A stretch of 64,000 nucleotides of DNA, taken from positions 62,001 through 126,000 of the forward strand of contig JAKSZP010013341.1 in assembly GCA_022478985.1 (NCBI GenBank), written 5' to 3'. A program made the translations under genes and the position numbers. Below, piece by piece: positions 48,291-60,833 of this stretch; the stretch's first letter is position 1, and every line of letters starts with the position of its first letter. Origin of the DNA: Massospora cicadina. Taxonomy: Eukaryota; Entomophthoromycota; Entomophthoromycetes; Entomophthorales; Entomophthoraceae. The notes under the pieces were generated by a model, which worked only from the letters and a program-made list of their open reading frames with translations, was not told the DNA's origin and made no database searches.

Positions 48291-49267
48291 TGTGAGTGAA
48301 CTGTATATTAGTTGACCCTAATTTTAGGTTAATAATATTCAAGGGATTTTAGGTTATTTACCAGGATTATATCTGTTGAGAATCAATCCAGGTGAATACT
48401 TAAGATCTCGTTGGGCAGAGTTGCTGATAAAATGAAGGCATCTAATAGTTGATCAATGATTAACTATCAGGTGTACCAATTGGGATTGGTCAGGTTTTAT
48501 CACCAACTGATTAGAAATTTAAGGAGCAAGTTGAGATGAGTGATGCCACCTACAACTAGAAAATCAATCAGTTGGTTTATGACCTATAATGGGTAACAAG
48601 CCCCATTACCTAAGCAGGGCAATCACTAAATATATTTAGTTTGCTGGGAATGAGTGGAAAACTTTAGGGATACATTTTCTGACTCTTCCATTTTAGGTTT
48701 CAAGGATGTCTGATGAAGGAATCCTAACCAAGATGGGGAAGACCATCGCTGGTGAGATGATAAAGGGAAATTTAATGGCAACAGCTGCTGTTTCATGGTT
48801 GAGGCACCAACTAATGTTGGGTGCCAAATTACTTTATAAATTCCTCTGGTAATTCACTTAAATAAAAAAGGAGTCTATTTAAGCAGAATTTATTGTTGGT
48901 CTTAGTTCTATTTATCTTCAGAAAATTATTACTTGTATACTTTAATTAGGGATTCTTTAGTAGAATAAAGAGTAAGGATCTTTAGAAGAGAAGCTGAGCT
49001 TAGATGAGATTTGCTGTAGACTTCACAAGACCAGAGAAAAGGCTATAAACTAGGGATCTGAGCATGGATCAAGTTAGGTGGATAAAGGTATAATCCCTAC
49101 TGAAGATAGAGTATTTTAAGAAATACAGGTCAAGTGTTGAACCAGAATTGGTTATCTATTTAATTATAAATAATAGTCTTCATACTATTATCAATTGACT
49201 CATATTATCAGACAACATGAATTGTGCACGCATCAAACCTGTGCAGCTAACTTCCTGAGAACTATCA
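48291..49267 (+). repeat. Solo LTR related to LTR-C
   Basis: Begins TGTGAGTGAACTG and shares several ordered blocks with 33642-34627: GGTTTTATCACCAACTGATT, TAATGGGTAA, TTGAGGCACCA then GGGTGCCAAATTAC, and the terminal ATCAAACCTGTGCA region. The right end is uncertain and no TSD is seen. Confidence 0.6.
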
Positions 49268-50137
49268 ATCGGTGAACCTAGGATTTTAACACCTTACCTG
49301 CCCTATACCCGCTTCCCCACCCCATATAACCACCAGTTACTATACCCGCTTAAGGTTTGACACTGTATTTAAACCAAATTGTGATATCCCACCAACTCAA
49401 TCACAGGCCACTCCAGTAGGGTGATGGGGATTTATTTGTATCAAGCGGTCTATAAAGATATCACAGGATCACAGCCCCCAACTAATTGACGGTGTCCAGT
49501 GAGAGCTTTATCAAGGTTGGGGAATGTCAGCCATCCAAAGGGCTCAAACCTAAATCATTAAACCCGCATCAATTCCCATCCCCCGAATCTATAGCTCTTT
49601 CATAAGCCGGTTGTGAGGTCAAAATTGAAAACTAGACGGTTTAGGAGGGGATCAACGAATCTGACAACCGACGTAATAGGTGGGCACCAATATGTAGGTT
49701 GAGATAGTAAAAGCCGGATTTACAAGCTATTCTAGGTGAGCTGACCGCCTGTAAAAAATCTGGTTGATACACCTTTACTTTGCATTTAAATTCCAACCCC
49801 ATTACGTTTAGTAAGAAGTCATGCGCAAGCGGTATTAATAGTATCATAACCCCAATATAGCCCAAACAGCTACGCCGCTCCTAAGAAAACGAGCCAACCT
49901 AGCACCGTTAAAATCGGCCCCCTGGCAAAGTAAAATGATCGCTGTACAAAGTAAACAAAAAAGTTAAGCAGACGTCAAGCTTCACTTTAGACAAGCGAAA
50001 GCTCAACCCGCTTTGCAAACATCTCTAAATCGATATCGCCGCGAAGATAATCAGATGCGAGACGGTAAGTGGGCGGGGCGAGCGGCCACAGTAAGACCAA
50101 TATCAAAGCGGCGTTTAGTATAGTCGGGAGTATCGTA
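49268..50137. other. 3' flank of the kinase gene
   Basis: Less AT-rich than the repeats and with no recognisable element. No clear coding region. Polyadenylation signals were not identified with confidence. Confidence 0.45.
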
Positions 50138-52389
50138 TCATTGGGATTTGGCCAAAGCGGATACCCCCATGGAACTGGTAAGGTCTAAACTCTCAAGGCT
50201 CTGGAGGGTGCCGGTGGGGGTTGTGCCGGCAAAGCGCTGAGAGCCAGGCTTGGGGCTGCGCGAGTGCCTGCCGTGGAGACAATTGCGTAGGGCACGGCTA
50301 GCAAACACCGTGAGACCGAGGCCAGCCCAATCCTCCCCGTGCAAGTCACGCAGATCGCCGACGGTAAGCAAGTCTTGGGCTTTGAGCTTGATGAGCCACT
50401 CGGCGGCCTTGTCGGCCCCCCGATTGGTGAGGGAGGCGGTGTCGTAGACGATATCCTCAATAGGCGCGCTGTCAGCGTACTCTAGAGGGGTTAGCAGTGA
50501 AGCACACGCCGGCGTACCTCTATTGATAAGGGTCTCCTCGTCATCCGTGGCCCAATCCGAGACGGTATGCCTTCGCACCAGGCCGGCGGACTGGAAGGCG
50601 GGGGCTCAGACGTCGCGTTATCTGGCGGCGGATTGAGTGCATTCATAAGGGTGCCCCTGCCGGCTGGGTTTTGCCCCGGGGCTAACGTAGTGGGCGCGCT
50701 GGTGGAGAGCGTAGAACTAGGCCGACTGCGCTCCTCAGCTAGACGCGCCCGTAACTCGGATATCCCTGCCTTCCGCTCGGCTTCGCTGGCCCGCTCCGCC
50801 GCCAGTGCCAGTTTGCGCTTAGCCTGATCCAGCTCATGCTCTATGCCATTTGGCTTGAGCCGTGGGTGGTCGTAGTTGGCGCTACTGGTCTCCTCCAGGG
50901 TGGGCCGGTTGAGGTCGCGCAGGATGCGATTGATCTCGAAGGTGATGAGATGCTGAAACCTTTGGGGTAGAACCTCCTCGTCGATCATCTCCTTCACCAC
51001 CTCTTCCGCAGTATCCGTCTCCACGTTAAACTCAAACTTGACCGATAGTTTATCCGTGCCGTGGAACACCACCTGGAGAAACAGATGGTTTTTGGACTCC
51101 ACCGAAAGCAGGATTACTTCGGGGTCAACCCCCAAAAACGCATGGCTCAACAGCTCCTGCGCCGACGGCCTAACCATTAGCTTCGGAAATGAAGGGTCAG
51201 TACCGCTTGTCCTCGGTATCAAGGCAGCTATTGATGATTCCGAGCACCATCGGGTCATCTTGCGCCTTGGCGATGCAGTTTGGTTTAAGGCCCTTGCGGG
51301 TTAACTCGAAAATACCTTCAAGCGGTACCTGCGAAACCTTCTTGTATACCTGCGCAGCGTTGTCGCACTCGGCATACGGGTATTCCCCAGTCTTCATTTC
51401 CAGCAGGCACATGCCAAACGCGTAGATGTCCACCTTCTCGCTATACCCCTTCTCCTCATACATCTCAGGGGCCATGAATTCCGGCGTACCTAACGCCTTA
51501 ATCGTTGCCGAGCCGCAAGCTTACCAATGACGGTGTATTTCTTGCCTAGGCGCATTTTCGCCGTGCCCATGTCGCCAATCTTGACCTCCCCGTGAGCCCC
51601 GTTGATGAAGATGTTGTCGCATTTGATGTCGCGATGGATGATGGGCGGGTCGTGGGGTGGAGGTAGGCTAGCCCCTTGAGGATTTGGCGGGACCACCGCT
51701 TGACGATCTTGGGGTTGGGGATCTGCAGCTTATGGATGAACCTGGGGATTAAGGCGTACAAGGGGATTTACTCTCGCAGCGTTCCGGAGGTCATCAGCTC
51801 CGTAATAAAGATGGACTCGTTGTTGACGTACCAGCAGTCGTGGAAGGCGATGATGTTGGGGTGCCTAACCTTCTTCAGAATTTCAATCTCTGAGCTGAGC
51901 TCCAGGTATTCCTTATGGCTCGCGTGCTGGCGGCGAGAAAAGTCAGCTGAGCTCAACTTGAGCGAAGGCTCAGAGGTAAAGGGCGACCTTACCTGGAAAC
52001 AGTTCCAGGCGACCTCATAGCCCTCGTCGCGATCCAGGCCCTTATAAACCAGTTTGTAGGCACCCTTTCCAAGTAGGACGTTGAGCTAAAAACGGGTGAC
52101 CTTGTGTAAACTGGCGCGGGGGCCAAGTTACCTTGGCGTATCTGCCGCGAGGGCCGAGCTCGGTAATCTTTTCGGCGGTGAGCTTGGAGGTGGTGATGAG
52201 GGTGTCTAACCCGTCCAGCGAAGTGGCGCGGGAGCTTTCATTGGGGGGTGTGAACATGGCCTCCCCCAGGGAAGGCAGCTGATAAAACTCGGGGGACGGC
52301 TTTCGCTGGAGCGATGAAGCACGAAAAAGGGAAGTTGGGTGAGACTGTTCACTTCCAGCTGAAGAGTGTTCGCTATCACAAGTTGACAT
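50138..52389 (-). CDS. WNK: WNK (with-no-lysine) serine/threonine protein kinase, 8 exons
   Basis: Minus-strand exons: 52389-52132, 52085-51993, 51956-51772, 51741-51525, 51489-51329, 51292-51204, 51169-50518, 50481-50138; all seven introns are GT-AG, 30-46 nt. Allowing one missing C in each of two C runs (51654-51657, 50600-50604) every phase closes and gives about 666 residues. The kinase domain (about 87-347) has [11 protein letters not shown] with the glycine-loop lysine (K97) and VAWN where other kinases have VAIK, the defining WNK trait. It also has [12 protein letters not shown] and [16 protein letters not shown]2-like region (about 350-425, [20 protein letters not shown]), an acidic-basic coiled coil (about 445-480) and a SAM-like helical domain (about 573-620, [20 protein letters not shown]) follow. 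WNKs regulate osmotic and ion responses in animals and plants; the role here is inferred. It is GC-rich, unlike its neighbours, and single-copy in the window. Confidence 0.93.
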
Positions 52390-53751
52390 ATTTCACACCA
52401 AAAAAGCTTTAAGGTGAGCCAATAAAAATTAAAGGGTACCTTAAAAATACGAGGTTAGTTTTTACAAGATGAACGGAAGTGAACGGTACGGAGAAGCTTG
52501 AATGAACACCAATTCCAGTTTAGGGCAGCCCTAAAAAATCTATTTAAACAAAGTAAGTAAGGGAAGCCACGCTGAACTATAAAAGCGCTTCATTTTAAAG
52601 ATAAAAGCGGGAAGGTTGAGAACCAAGTTTAAAGCGGGAAAATAATGGAGATGTAAATTAAGGCTATACTTAAAAAACCGCAATCCGACAAGTTCTCGAG
52701 CAAGGTTGGCTTCAATGACAAGCAGGTGGGAGATGGACGGTGTGCCTCGCATAAAACAGAGTGGAGGAGCGATTTGAACACTTGGTGGGCAGTTAAACTT
52801 CACAAATTTAGTAAGACTCAGCTAGATTACACTCCGCCCCAAACCTCTTCCCCTCTGATAAAGGATATTGAGTACTCGGTCCAAGTTAACTGGTAGTGGT
52901 TGCAGAAGGTCCGTGTTTAAAGTAGAAATTATATCTTTATCAAACCCTAACCCACAGTTCACCCGGATATCCAATCGAACCCGATGCTTGGCCACCTTCC
53001 AATTCCGATTAAAGTTTACCATTTGCTAATAATTTAATTCGCTTTATTAGTATTTACGGGTTGAGTTTAACAAATCAACAGATCATTGGATTGTTCCCCT
53101 CACCAATCATAGCATCGATATCGATTCGATAAAGGTCAAACTTGTGAAACCTCACCTGGATGATAACACTACCAGTCATTAAGTTTTTCTACTACACTTT
53201 AAAATAGATACCTTCAAAAAAAGAACCTCAAATAAACAAAATAGATACCAATGACTAGCTCGGTTAGATCACGCGTTCAACTTGCTGAAGTACCTTACAA
53301 AATGGTATCAAAATCGCCTTGTGTTCTGCCAATAAAGTTTTAAAAAGTTTATCAGAGTAAACTTTTTACCCATTCTAATTTAAGTTTACCTAAAATCCGC
53401 CTATAGCTCAGCTTACTTTATATTTCGTTAAAGTTTTATATAATTTACAATAACAGATCAGAAGTAGTAGCGTATAAGCTAATTAAGAGCCAATTATCAG
53501 ATGAACCTTGATTCTAATGGCTAATTATTTGGCCATGTTAGGTTAACCTAAGGATGGACACCAATATGAGGAAAGAAACTGTTGATTTAAAGCTCAGTGG
53601 ATAAGAGAATAATCAATAAGAGTCTTTCTTCTTTAAAATTGAGTCATTTTTGGGTTATCTATGACCTAATATGGATTTTGGCTTGGCAACTTATGCTTTA
53701 CCAATAAGGGTCTAAATCCTGAAATAACAACCTGATATGCAAAGGCAAGAT
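52390..53751. other. 5' flank of the kinase gene, non-coding
   Basis: Would hold the promoter. No TATA box or other element could be assigned and no ORF looks real. Confidence 0.45.
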
Positions 53752-53820
53752 TTGAACCTATATCTCCAGTATAATAGTTAAGTGCTCTGATTAACTATAC
53801 CATCTCCCCTATTTTACTGT
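53752..53820 (-). other. tRNA-like sequence (degenerate tRNA or SINE head)
   Basis: Minus-strand GGGGAGATGGTATAGTTAAT resembles an acceptor plus A box, and TATAGGTTCAAATCTTGCC a B box and T arm, at tRNA spacing. The anticodon arm does not pair well, so a functional tRNA gene is unlikely. Confidence 0.4.
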
Positions 53821-54362
53821 ATATCTTTGTTATAACTATAAGTCTATATTTTTGCTGTATTTTAACTTGTTTATTATGCTATAGATCTTCATGATATTTG
53901 ATATTTGAGTTTGGCTATAAAATTAGCCTTTAAGGATTCTTCATAAACTACTTGTTGACATATAGGTAAAGCTATTTTAGAAATGGTTTTAGTAGTCAGC
54001 TAGATCTATTTTAAAGAATCAGTGTGAACTAAATTATACAGCATGCTCTATCAATCGAGCCATATCAACATTATAATGTAGATAACAAAATAGAGTGGAT
54101 TAGACAAACAGATGCAAAAACTTATGCAGACATACCTTTAACATTACTAAAGATAATTTTATGATAGTTAGAAAGTCTTGATAGATAAAAAAAACTAAAA
54201 GGTAAAAAGTAGATTACTATCCGTTAAAATTGTATAGTAAACTCACTATGTCTGAATTAAGGGTAAGTTTTTCTACCCATTTTTAGGCTTATCCTTTCAT
54301 CTGCAACTTTTATAAATATATCCCAAAAGTCCTAACTTGTGATGTTTGTCCCTAGGCCAACA

Positions 54363-55668
54363 TATAAGTCCCAATGACCAGACCCTCCACCTGGATCAGG
54401 TTCAGTAACCCTTCAGGCATAAGAAAGGCCTAAGGCCTCCCATAGCTTCCCTGTCTCAACTAAGTGACTTGCCCAATGTGGTAGATGAGCAATAGGTTAC
54501 TGCCTTGACACCCAAGGATCCTCCCTCTCTCCCCCTTTCTCTTCTTCTTCATTATTCAAAATGATAGAAGGGGTTTACATGGAGGTGATCCAGTCCAGGA
54601 GCCTCCAGAAGGACCCTGAGCCCATCCCACTCCTAGCCCAGATACTTTCATTATGTTAAAAGATTCCCAGATCTGCCCCAAACATCAATCAAAACCAAAC
54701 AAGTTGGACTAGGTCATTAATAGTAGAAAGGATCGCAGATCAATCTATCAAATCACTCAATATCCCTAATAATATTCCTATCAATTGCCCATTTGAAGTG
54801 TATCCATCTAGAACAGGCTGAACTTATCCATCAGAGAGAACCAAACCATGGAAAACTGGTACTATTAATCCAAATTACTCACAAATCTAGTATCAAAACT
54901 TTTGAAGATTTTTACCCCCCAGAACACTCTCTTCAGACCAACTAATTTATATATGCCTCATGGTCCCCCTCCCAGGATAGTGCTCAGGCCCCCCTCTCCA
55001 ATTATTTCTCCCACATCCTATAAGGGTAACAGCCTTACTTTAGGGTCAGTTATCATTTTATTTTATATTGACTCTATTTATCTATTACCCTGATTTAAAT
55101 TTTCACAGGATATGCTTTATACACTAGATCATAATTCTCTGGAAAGGATCTGGCTAAGAATACTACCATCTGCATAACTTTATTAAAAATTGTAAGCAGC
55201 ATTATAACCCATTAATACAGCATTTGCTGTGCTGTGGCAAAACTTGGGAGAGCTTGCACCCCTGACCATACCTGCTGATCCATCATGCATGCTGGGTATG
55301 ACTGTGATCTCATTTTGATGCTGATCCATTGCCAGTTCATCATGATCCATTTGACATATAACCTCCCACTATTCTAATCCAATCACATCCAATAACTAGC
55401 AACTTCATAGATCAGAGGTGTTGTCATCCTCCATGCCCCTCCATCCTGGGTTTTCCCCCTATAAGACATGTGGTTGCCCCCATTACAGCCTTTTTTTGTT
55501 TATGGGGTTTTCAGTATATGCGTGGACAGTTTTGTTCCTCATTTAAACCCTATAATTTACCCTTTCAGAATCTCTAGGACTGCTGAGCCCCTAACATTCT
55601 GGGCTCACCACTCAGTATAAAAACCCAGATTAGATTCAAGTTTCTTTTAAGCAGCTGCATTCATGACA
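54363..55668 (+). repeat. Solo LTR of the LTR-A (gypsy 1-3) family
   Basis: The start TATAAGTCCC corresponds to TGTAAG. GCCCAATGTGGTAGATGAGC matches ACCAATGTGGTGGATGAGC in the gypsy 3 LTR. The end GCAGCTGCATTCATGACA matches the CATGACA end of gypsy 1. ACTCAGTATAAAAACC near the end parallels GACAGTATAAACTT. About 1.3 kb, with no internal region or TSD seen. Confidence 0.7.
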
Positions 55669-57084
55669 AGCGCTCTACATATATGTATATACAAATAGTT
55701 TGATATTAGATATCTTAGTTTATACTGTAATTAAATATATAATGCTATTACCTCTATAACAACTTGTAAGCCTTGTAAGTGGCGCTAGAGCTGCAAGCTT
55801 TCCTTGATCTGCGCTCTATAATCTTTAGCCAAGTTTATCTAAAAAGAATTTTTAGGTAATGCTTAATTTCTGCCTTCAGAACGCCTGTTCAATATATACT
55901 GATCAATGGGTACCATTAAACCTCACCAAGTCAAAATTACTAAAATTAACTAATCATCTAATCAATAAATTAAATTAATTTTATAGTTTTGGACATCAAT
56001 CCCAAAACTTTTAAAGCTTCATATTGATAATAAAATCAAGATGAAAGCTCTCTAACCTTTTAAATAGACTTACCCTTGTTCTTTACCATTTTCAAACAAT
56101 AGCTTTATCCAAGATATTGTAGCCATAAATCTTTAGTAGGTTGTAGTGTTGCAGCGAATGAGTTTAGGCCTTTTGCTGTTAAGCCTCTTGCGCCCACAAT
56201 GAAACATCCCAAAAACGTTGGAGCATCTGGAAAAAGGGTACTCTCAGGTATTGCAAATGCACCCATCTGCCTTAGTTATAGTTATTCATAGTTTTTCATG
56301 CTTTACTATTTCTAGCACCTCTGTACAATATAATGTACCATAAATCCCAATTTTCCCTTTATCATGTTGTGCGCCCAAGCTATCTTGTTTTTCATTTTAA
56401 GAAGTTGTCCTTTAACTATGATAGCTCTTAGAGGTAGCCACTCTCCAACCTTTATCCGTTGCATAGCCATTCATCCTCCCTGTTCAGTTCTTAGGGTTTG
56501 CTACATACCTCCATCATTTAATTCAGCTGCTATGCCTACCCAATTTATCTCATCATCCAGCCTCTCTTATCTCTTTGCTTTGAATGTCCTGCTCAGATGA
56601 ATAGCTACTAAAAATAGGATAAAAACAGCTAAGACTAAAATATCACATAACCTGCTTTAAAGGCTTGCCTTTAATTTTTTTATCTCAGTAAGGTAGATTT
56701 TTAAAGTAAATTTGCATGGTCCGCAAAATACTTAGTTTATATGTAAAAATTTGAGGGTAAGATATGTTTCCCATAATTATTTCAACTATCTTTTATAAAG
56801 CTTTTAAACTATTTTTTTGTAATAAATACCTAGCCTTAGCTTAGGAGCCATATTACTGCTAAGCCTAGTGCAGAAATAGGCGACATGTCAAAGTTATATC
56901 ACTGCTGAGCTGGCAAATATGAGCTGCCAGAGGCCCTTGTTGAATTACTCTGTTCTCAGAAGGTTGCAGGATTAGCTATGTGAGAAGTTTTTGTGGAGGT
57001 AGTGATACCTGACATCAAAACTATGAAGGTTTAAATTAGTTCAGTTTAGATTAATGGTAATTTATTTTTAACATTAAGAGCAAT
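55669..57084. other. Non-coding AT-rich stretch
   Basis: No gene or defined repeat; one short ORF at 56364-56600 looks random. Confidence 0.45.
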
Positions 57085-58785
57085 TTTTAAAAAGCTTTGT
57101 TGCAAGTAGTTTTACCAACCATCATTTAATGCAATAATAATTCAATTGTTTTATATTTAACTAATACTTTAAATATGCTTTAAGGGTATAAGGAGCCTTG
57201 AGCACTCGCCCTAAACTTCATAGGGAGTTACCAAAGTTGTATTAGATTATTTTTTGTGCTTTTTACTCAGCATCATAGAGCTATAGATATGGCGGAAAGA
57301 ATCCCATAACTCCGCTGTTCCAAATGTACACTCAATCTAGCAATCGCTTTGGCTCTTAGACTTGGCATATTAGATCCACTCCTTTGTAACTATATCTTTT
57401 CCATCTACTTTGTCCTTGCGCTGAATTAAATATTTGGCATAAGAAATTCTATCTTTATTATAGCCATCTGCTAGGACCTAGAATCCAATCAGTTGATTGC
57501 AACTACAATGAAAATGCACTAAGCCTTAGGGATCCAACTCTGATACCCTAATCTGGATTATTAGTTCACTAGTCTACCACTTCTGAGTGCTGCTTAGTAT
57601 ACATAAAATACACCAATGGTAACGCTAGTGGAGGGGGGCATGTAAGGGCTAAAATCTAAGGGTGAATGGATCTTTTTCCTATGTTGCTAGAAGGAACCTA
57701 GCTGAAGAAGGACATTAGAGCAAGTAGTTGAGCTTTTGAAAGTACCTGATACTACATTGCGTTATTATGTAGTTTAAAATAAAGATACCTCTTGCCTAAC
57801 CCTGCCTTTTTACAAGTGTTTACTAAGGTTGCTGTCCTCATACAGTGACCTATTGGTTTGAGTTAATAAACTGTGCCCTAGAAATCTAACACCTAAGTGC
57901 AAATTTCAACAAGCTTTAATGATTAAATAATAGAGTTTGCACAGGGTCCAAAAGTTGGTGCTTAGGCATTATATTTTGGAGGCACAGTTTATTAGGCTCA
58001 AAATAATAGGTTACTGTTTGAAGATAGTAGCCTTAGAAAAAATTTAAAAAATTAAACTTTTGTTAAGTGACATATTTTTATCAGAAAAAATAAGAGCACA
58101 ATGTAGTATCTGGTACTTCCAAAGACTTGATAGCTCACTATGACATATCTTCTATGTGCTAGGTTCTATCCAGAAATGTAGGAAAAAAGACCCCTTACCA
58201 TTTGAAACAGCCAAGATAATCCCCTTCCACCTGCATTCCTATTGGTGAATTTTATGTATACTAAGAAGCACTTAAATGTGGTAGACTAGCAACATAATAA
58301 ATCTAAGCTTGGTTAATGGAGCGAATCAAAAGGGCTCAGTGAATTTTCATTATAGTTGTGATCAAATGATTGCATTTGAGATTCTGGTATATGGTCCCAC
58401 AAGAACGTAAATCCTCATACTGGTTATTTTACGCCAGCGTGGGGGACAAAATAAAGTCAAAAAATATAGATAAATTGGAGCGGATATTAACTCCACGGCC
58501 AAGAGCCAAAGCGATTATTGGATCATAGTATTAGAATTTTCACCAGTGGGGTTATGGGATTTGATCCACCATATATATATATATATCTACAGCGCTGAGT
58601 CAAAAGCACAAAAAATAAAAAACAACTTTGGCAACTCCCTATGAATTAAAGGGCATCATGCTCAAGGCTCCATATTCAATTGATACTATCTCTAAATTAT
58701 TTTAAATAACTTAATATTAAATAAATTTGCATTAAAATGATGAATGTTCAAACCAATTGCCGCAATAACCCCACTTTAGCAAACT
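57085..58785. repeat. Long imperfect inverted repeat, arms about 850 bp
   Basis: The left arm (about 57085-57925) and the reverse complement of the right arm (about 57935-58785) share, in order: CATCATTTAATGCAA, GGAGCC, CATAGGGAGTTRCCAAAGTTG, TTTTTTGTGCTTTT, AGCAATCGCTTTGGCTCTTRG, TAGTCTACCAC, TTAGTATACATAAAAT, TACCNGATACTACATTG and AATAAACTGTGCC. The centre is near 57930. These may be two head-to-head copies of one dispersed repeat, for example LTRs, the right-hand one lying where a 3' LTR of gypsy 4 would be. Confidence 0.8.
57521..57590 (-). other. tRNA-like sequence in the left arm of the inverted repeat
   Basis: Minus-strand GTGGTAGACTAGTGAACTAA gives an A-box-like D arm. CTAAT-AATCCAG-ATTAG forms a perfect 5-bp anticodon arm with a 7-nt loop, and AGAGTTGGATCCCT gives a weak T arm. 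It is degenerate and probably not a working tRNA. Confidence 0.4.
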
Positions 58786-58894
58786 TCAGGTAACAAAGAT
58801 GAGTTTAGTCAGATGAGTTATTGGGAGCTAGAGGCCAGAGAGCCAGAGTGCATGTAGTTCTTTAGAAACTTATCATGCACTCAATTGATAAGAT

Positions 58895-60360
58895 GGCCCT
58901 TAGTAAGATCCTTCAGAGTTTAAGCATCTGTAAATGTCTTCTCTTTGATCTAATATGATCCTTTTATAAATATGAGCTAGTTTGCTTGTCCATCTAAAAC
59001 CTTGGATGTCATAATAACAAACCAATTCCCCTACGCCAAAAGTAGATAAGGTCCAGTTGTCTTTGTTATCATGTGCTCTAGCCTTGACTTCCAATACCTA
59101 GCGTTTAAGTAAGCAGAACTTTGTAACTGAATAGAAGGTGCATGAGCTTATTAAGGTATCTACTAGAAATAATATTCTATTCTGTAACACATGCATATAA
59201 TAGTAGGGGCAACATGGGCTGCTTCCCATGTTATAAAGCAAACATGGAGTGCCCCATTGCTGAATAATATGCAACGGTGTAAGCAAATACAGCAGAAGGC
59301 ATGAAAAGAAACCAACTCGTCGCTTTTCCTGAAACTAGCTTACTTAAAACCCTCACAAGGCACCTTTCACTCATTTGTTGGTGCCATTGGTCTCTGGGTG
59401 ATAGGACGTAGATAGTATCCCTCATATACCCATTAGAATGGTAAGCTTAGAAATCATTTGATGCTCAAAATTAGTCCTATTATACATCATCAGACTCTGG
59501 GGTATCCGTGCCAGAAATAACATCTTTTAGAATTATTTTGCCATATTTTTGGACCCCAAGTCCCTGACTGCCTTAACATTCACCCACTTGGTTAGGTGAT
59601 CAATGACCATGATGATATATTTGAACTGCCCAGGAGTATTTTCAAGGGCACCACAGCGTCCATGGAGACAGTGTGCCAGGAAAAATTGGATTTAACTAAT
59701 TCATAAGATGTAGCCTTTCAATAAAGAACCTCCACATGGCATTAATGACAGCAGATGAGAGTCTCATGTATATCATATGACATAGAATCTCAATTATAAT
59801 GGGATCATAGTTGTAAAAATGTTTTCTTATATTTACCGTGGCCCATTGCATTGTGAGAAGCAATGATCAAATTCATTCATTTGGTCAGTCTATGGAACGA
59901 AAAAGAGTTGTTCATTAATAAACTTATACATTTCCATCTTCTACAAAAGTAGTTTGTCTGGTTTTGTCCACCATTCATTAACCTCAATAGACTCATTGCC
60001 ATATTGCTAACTAAACATTTTGGTAAAAATAATTCATCGCCCTTAACAGCCAATAAGGCTACAGTAGGCAACTAAAAGGGTCCATTCACGTTTTGATTCT
60101 TGATGCTAAGTTAAGTTAAATTTATAAATCATTTTCTTGTAATTTCAAGGCACAGAGGGCTAACCATCCTTCAGGATCCTTTAAGTTCTGCAACCAGAGC
60201 AAAGAAGCATGGGTTTTTATCACAGTAAAATGAATGCCATTGATATAAGCCCAAATCTATTACAAGTGTAAATGATAGCTAGACACTCCTTTTTAGTAAC
60301 AGTATAATTCCTTTCATGCAATTCAGTGTCATGGTTAAATGAATTGATTTTGGGAACCAA
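58895..60360 (-). pseudogene. Ty3/gypsy pol fragment (gypsy 4, different lineage): RNase H to integrase C-terminus
   Basis: Minus strand: ELHERNYTVTKKECLAIIYT (about 60275-60330) is the RNase H ELE/ECLA motif. NLKDPEGW-like sequence follows near 60180. Integrase pieces lie at 59450-59700, and VRVLSKLVSGKATSWFLFMP plus SAVFAYTVAYYSAMGHSMFA at 59231-59380 match the RNR..LPSALFAYRTA..TTGHSPF block. VGELVCYYD..SKLAHIYK at 58900-59094 matches the integrase C-terminal beta barrel (no chromodomain seen). The protein pattern differs from gypsy 1-3. RT and protease are absent, the fragment stopping near 60360. Many stops are present. Confidence 0.82.
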
Positions 60361-60833
60361 CCCCAAGGATAAGGCTGGGCGACAGGAGGCCCAGAAGGTG
60401 AAGATTCAGGCTCTTCCTGACCTTAAGTACACATTAGATTAACGCTGGTACACGCTAAATATTCCCAGGTTGATACTAATGAGGTGCAAAACGCCCAGCC
60501 CCTTGTTGTCAGCCCAGGCGTTGAAACGGACAAACTACATAACGAATGAAGATGGTTCAATTCAGTTAATTGGAGAACAGGGGTTCAAAACCTGTTTGAG
60601 TTACAAAATCATGAGTTTGGATAGCATACAGCTTCAATCAATCACTTGAGTGAAGACAGTTTTGGTGTATTCTACTAAATCAGATGAAATAATTTGCCTA
60701 TTGGAGTGTCAAGGCTTGGGCCCACTTACGCAGACCCATATTTACCCTGACTCAGTTTAAATACGTTTTTTGTGACCAACATTCCTTGTTGGTCGACTTT
60801 TCACAATAAACTTACCCATTTTTACGTTTTATT

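Noticed and set aside
50185..51425. Several ORFs of 65-92 codons overlapping the kinase gene in other frames, both strands
   Set aside because: They are frame shadows caused by the GC-rich coding sequence; the kinase frame explains the region with family motifs and closed exon phases.
53752..53820. Functional tRNA gene
   Set aside because: A- and B-box-like parts exist but the anticodon stem does not pair; kept only as tRNA-like.
58571..58588. AT dinucleotide run as a regulatory site
   Set aside because: A simple microsatellite inside the inverted repeat with no other supporting signal.
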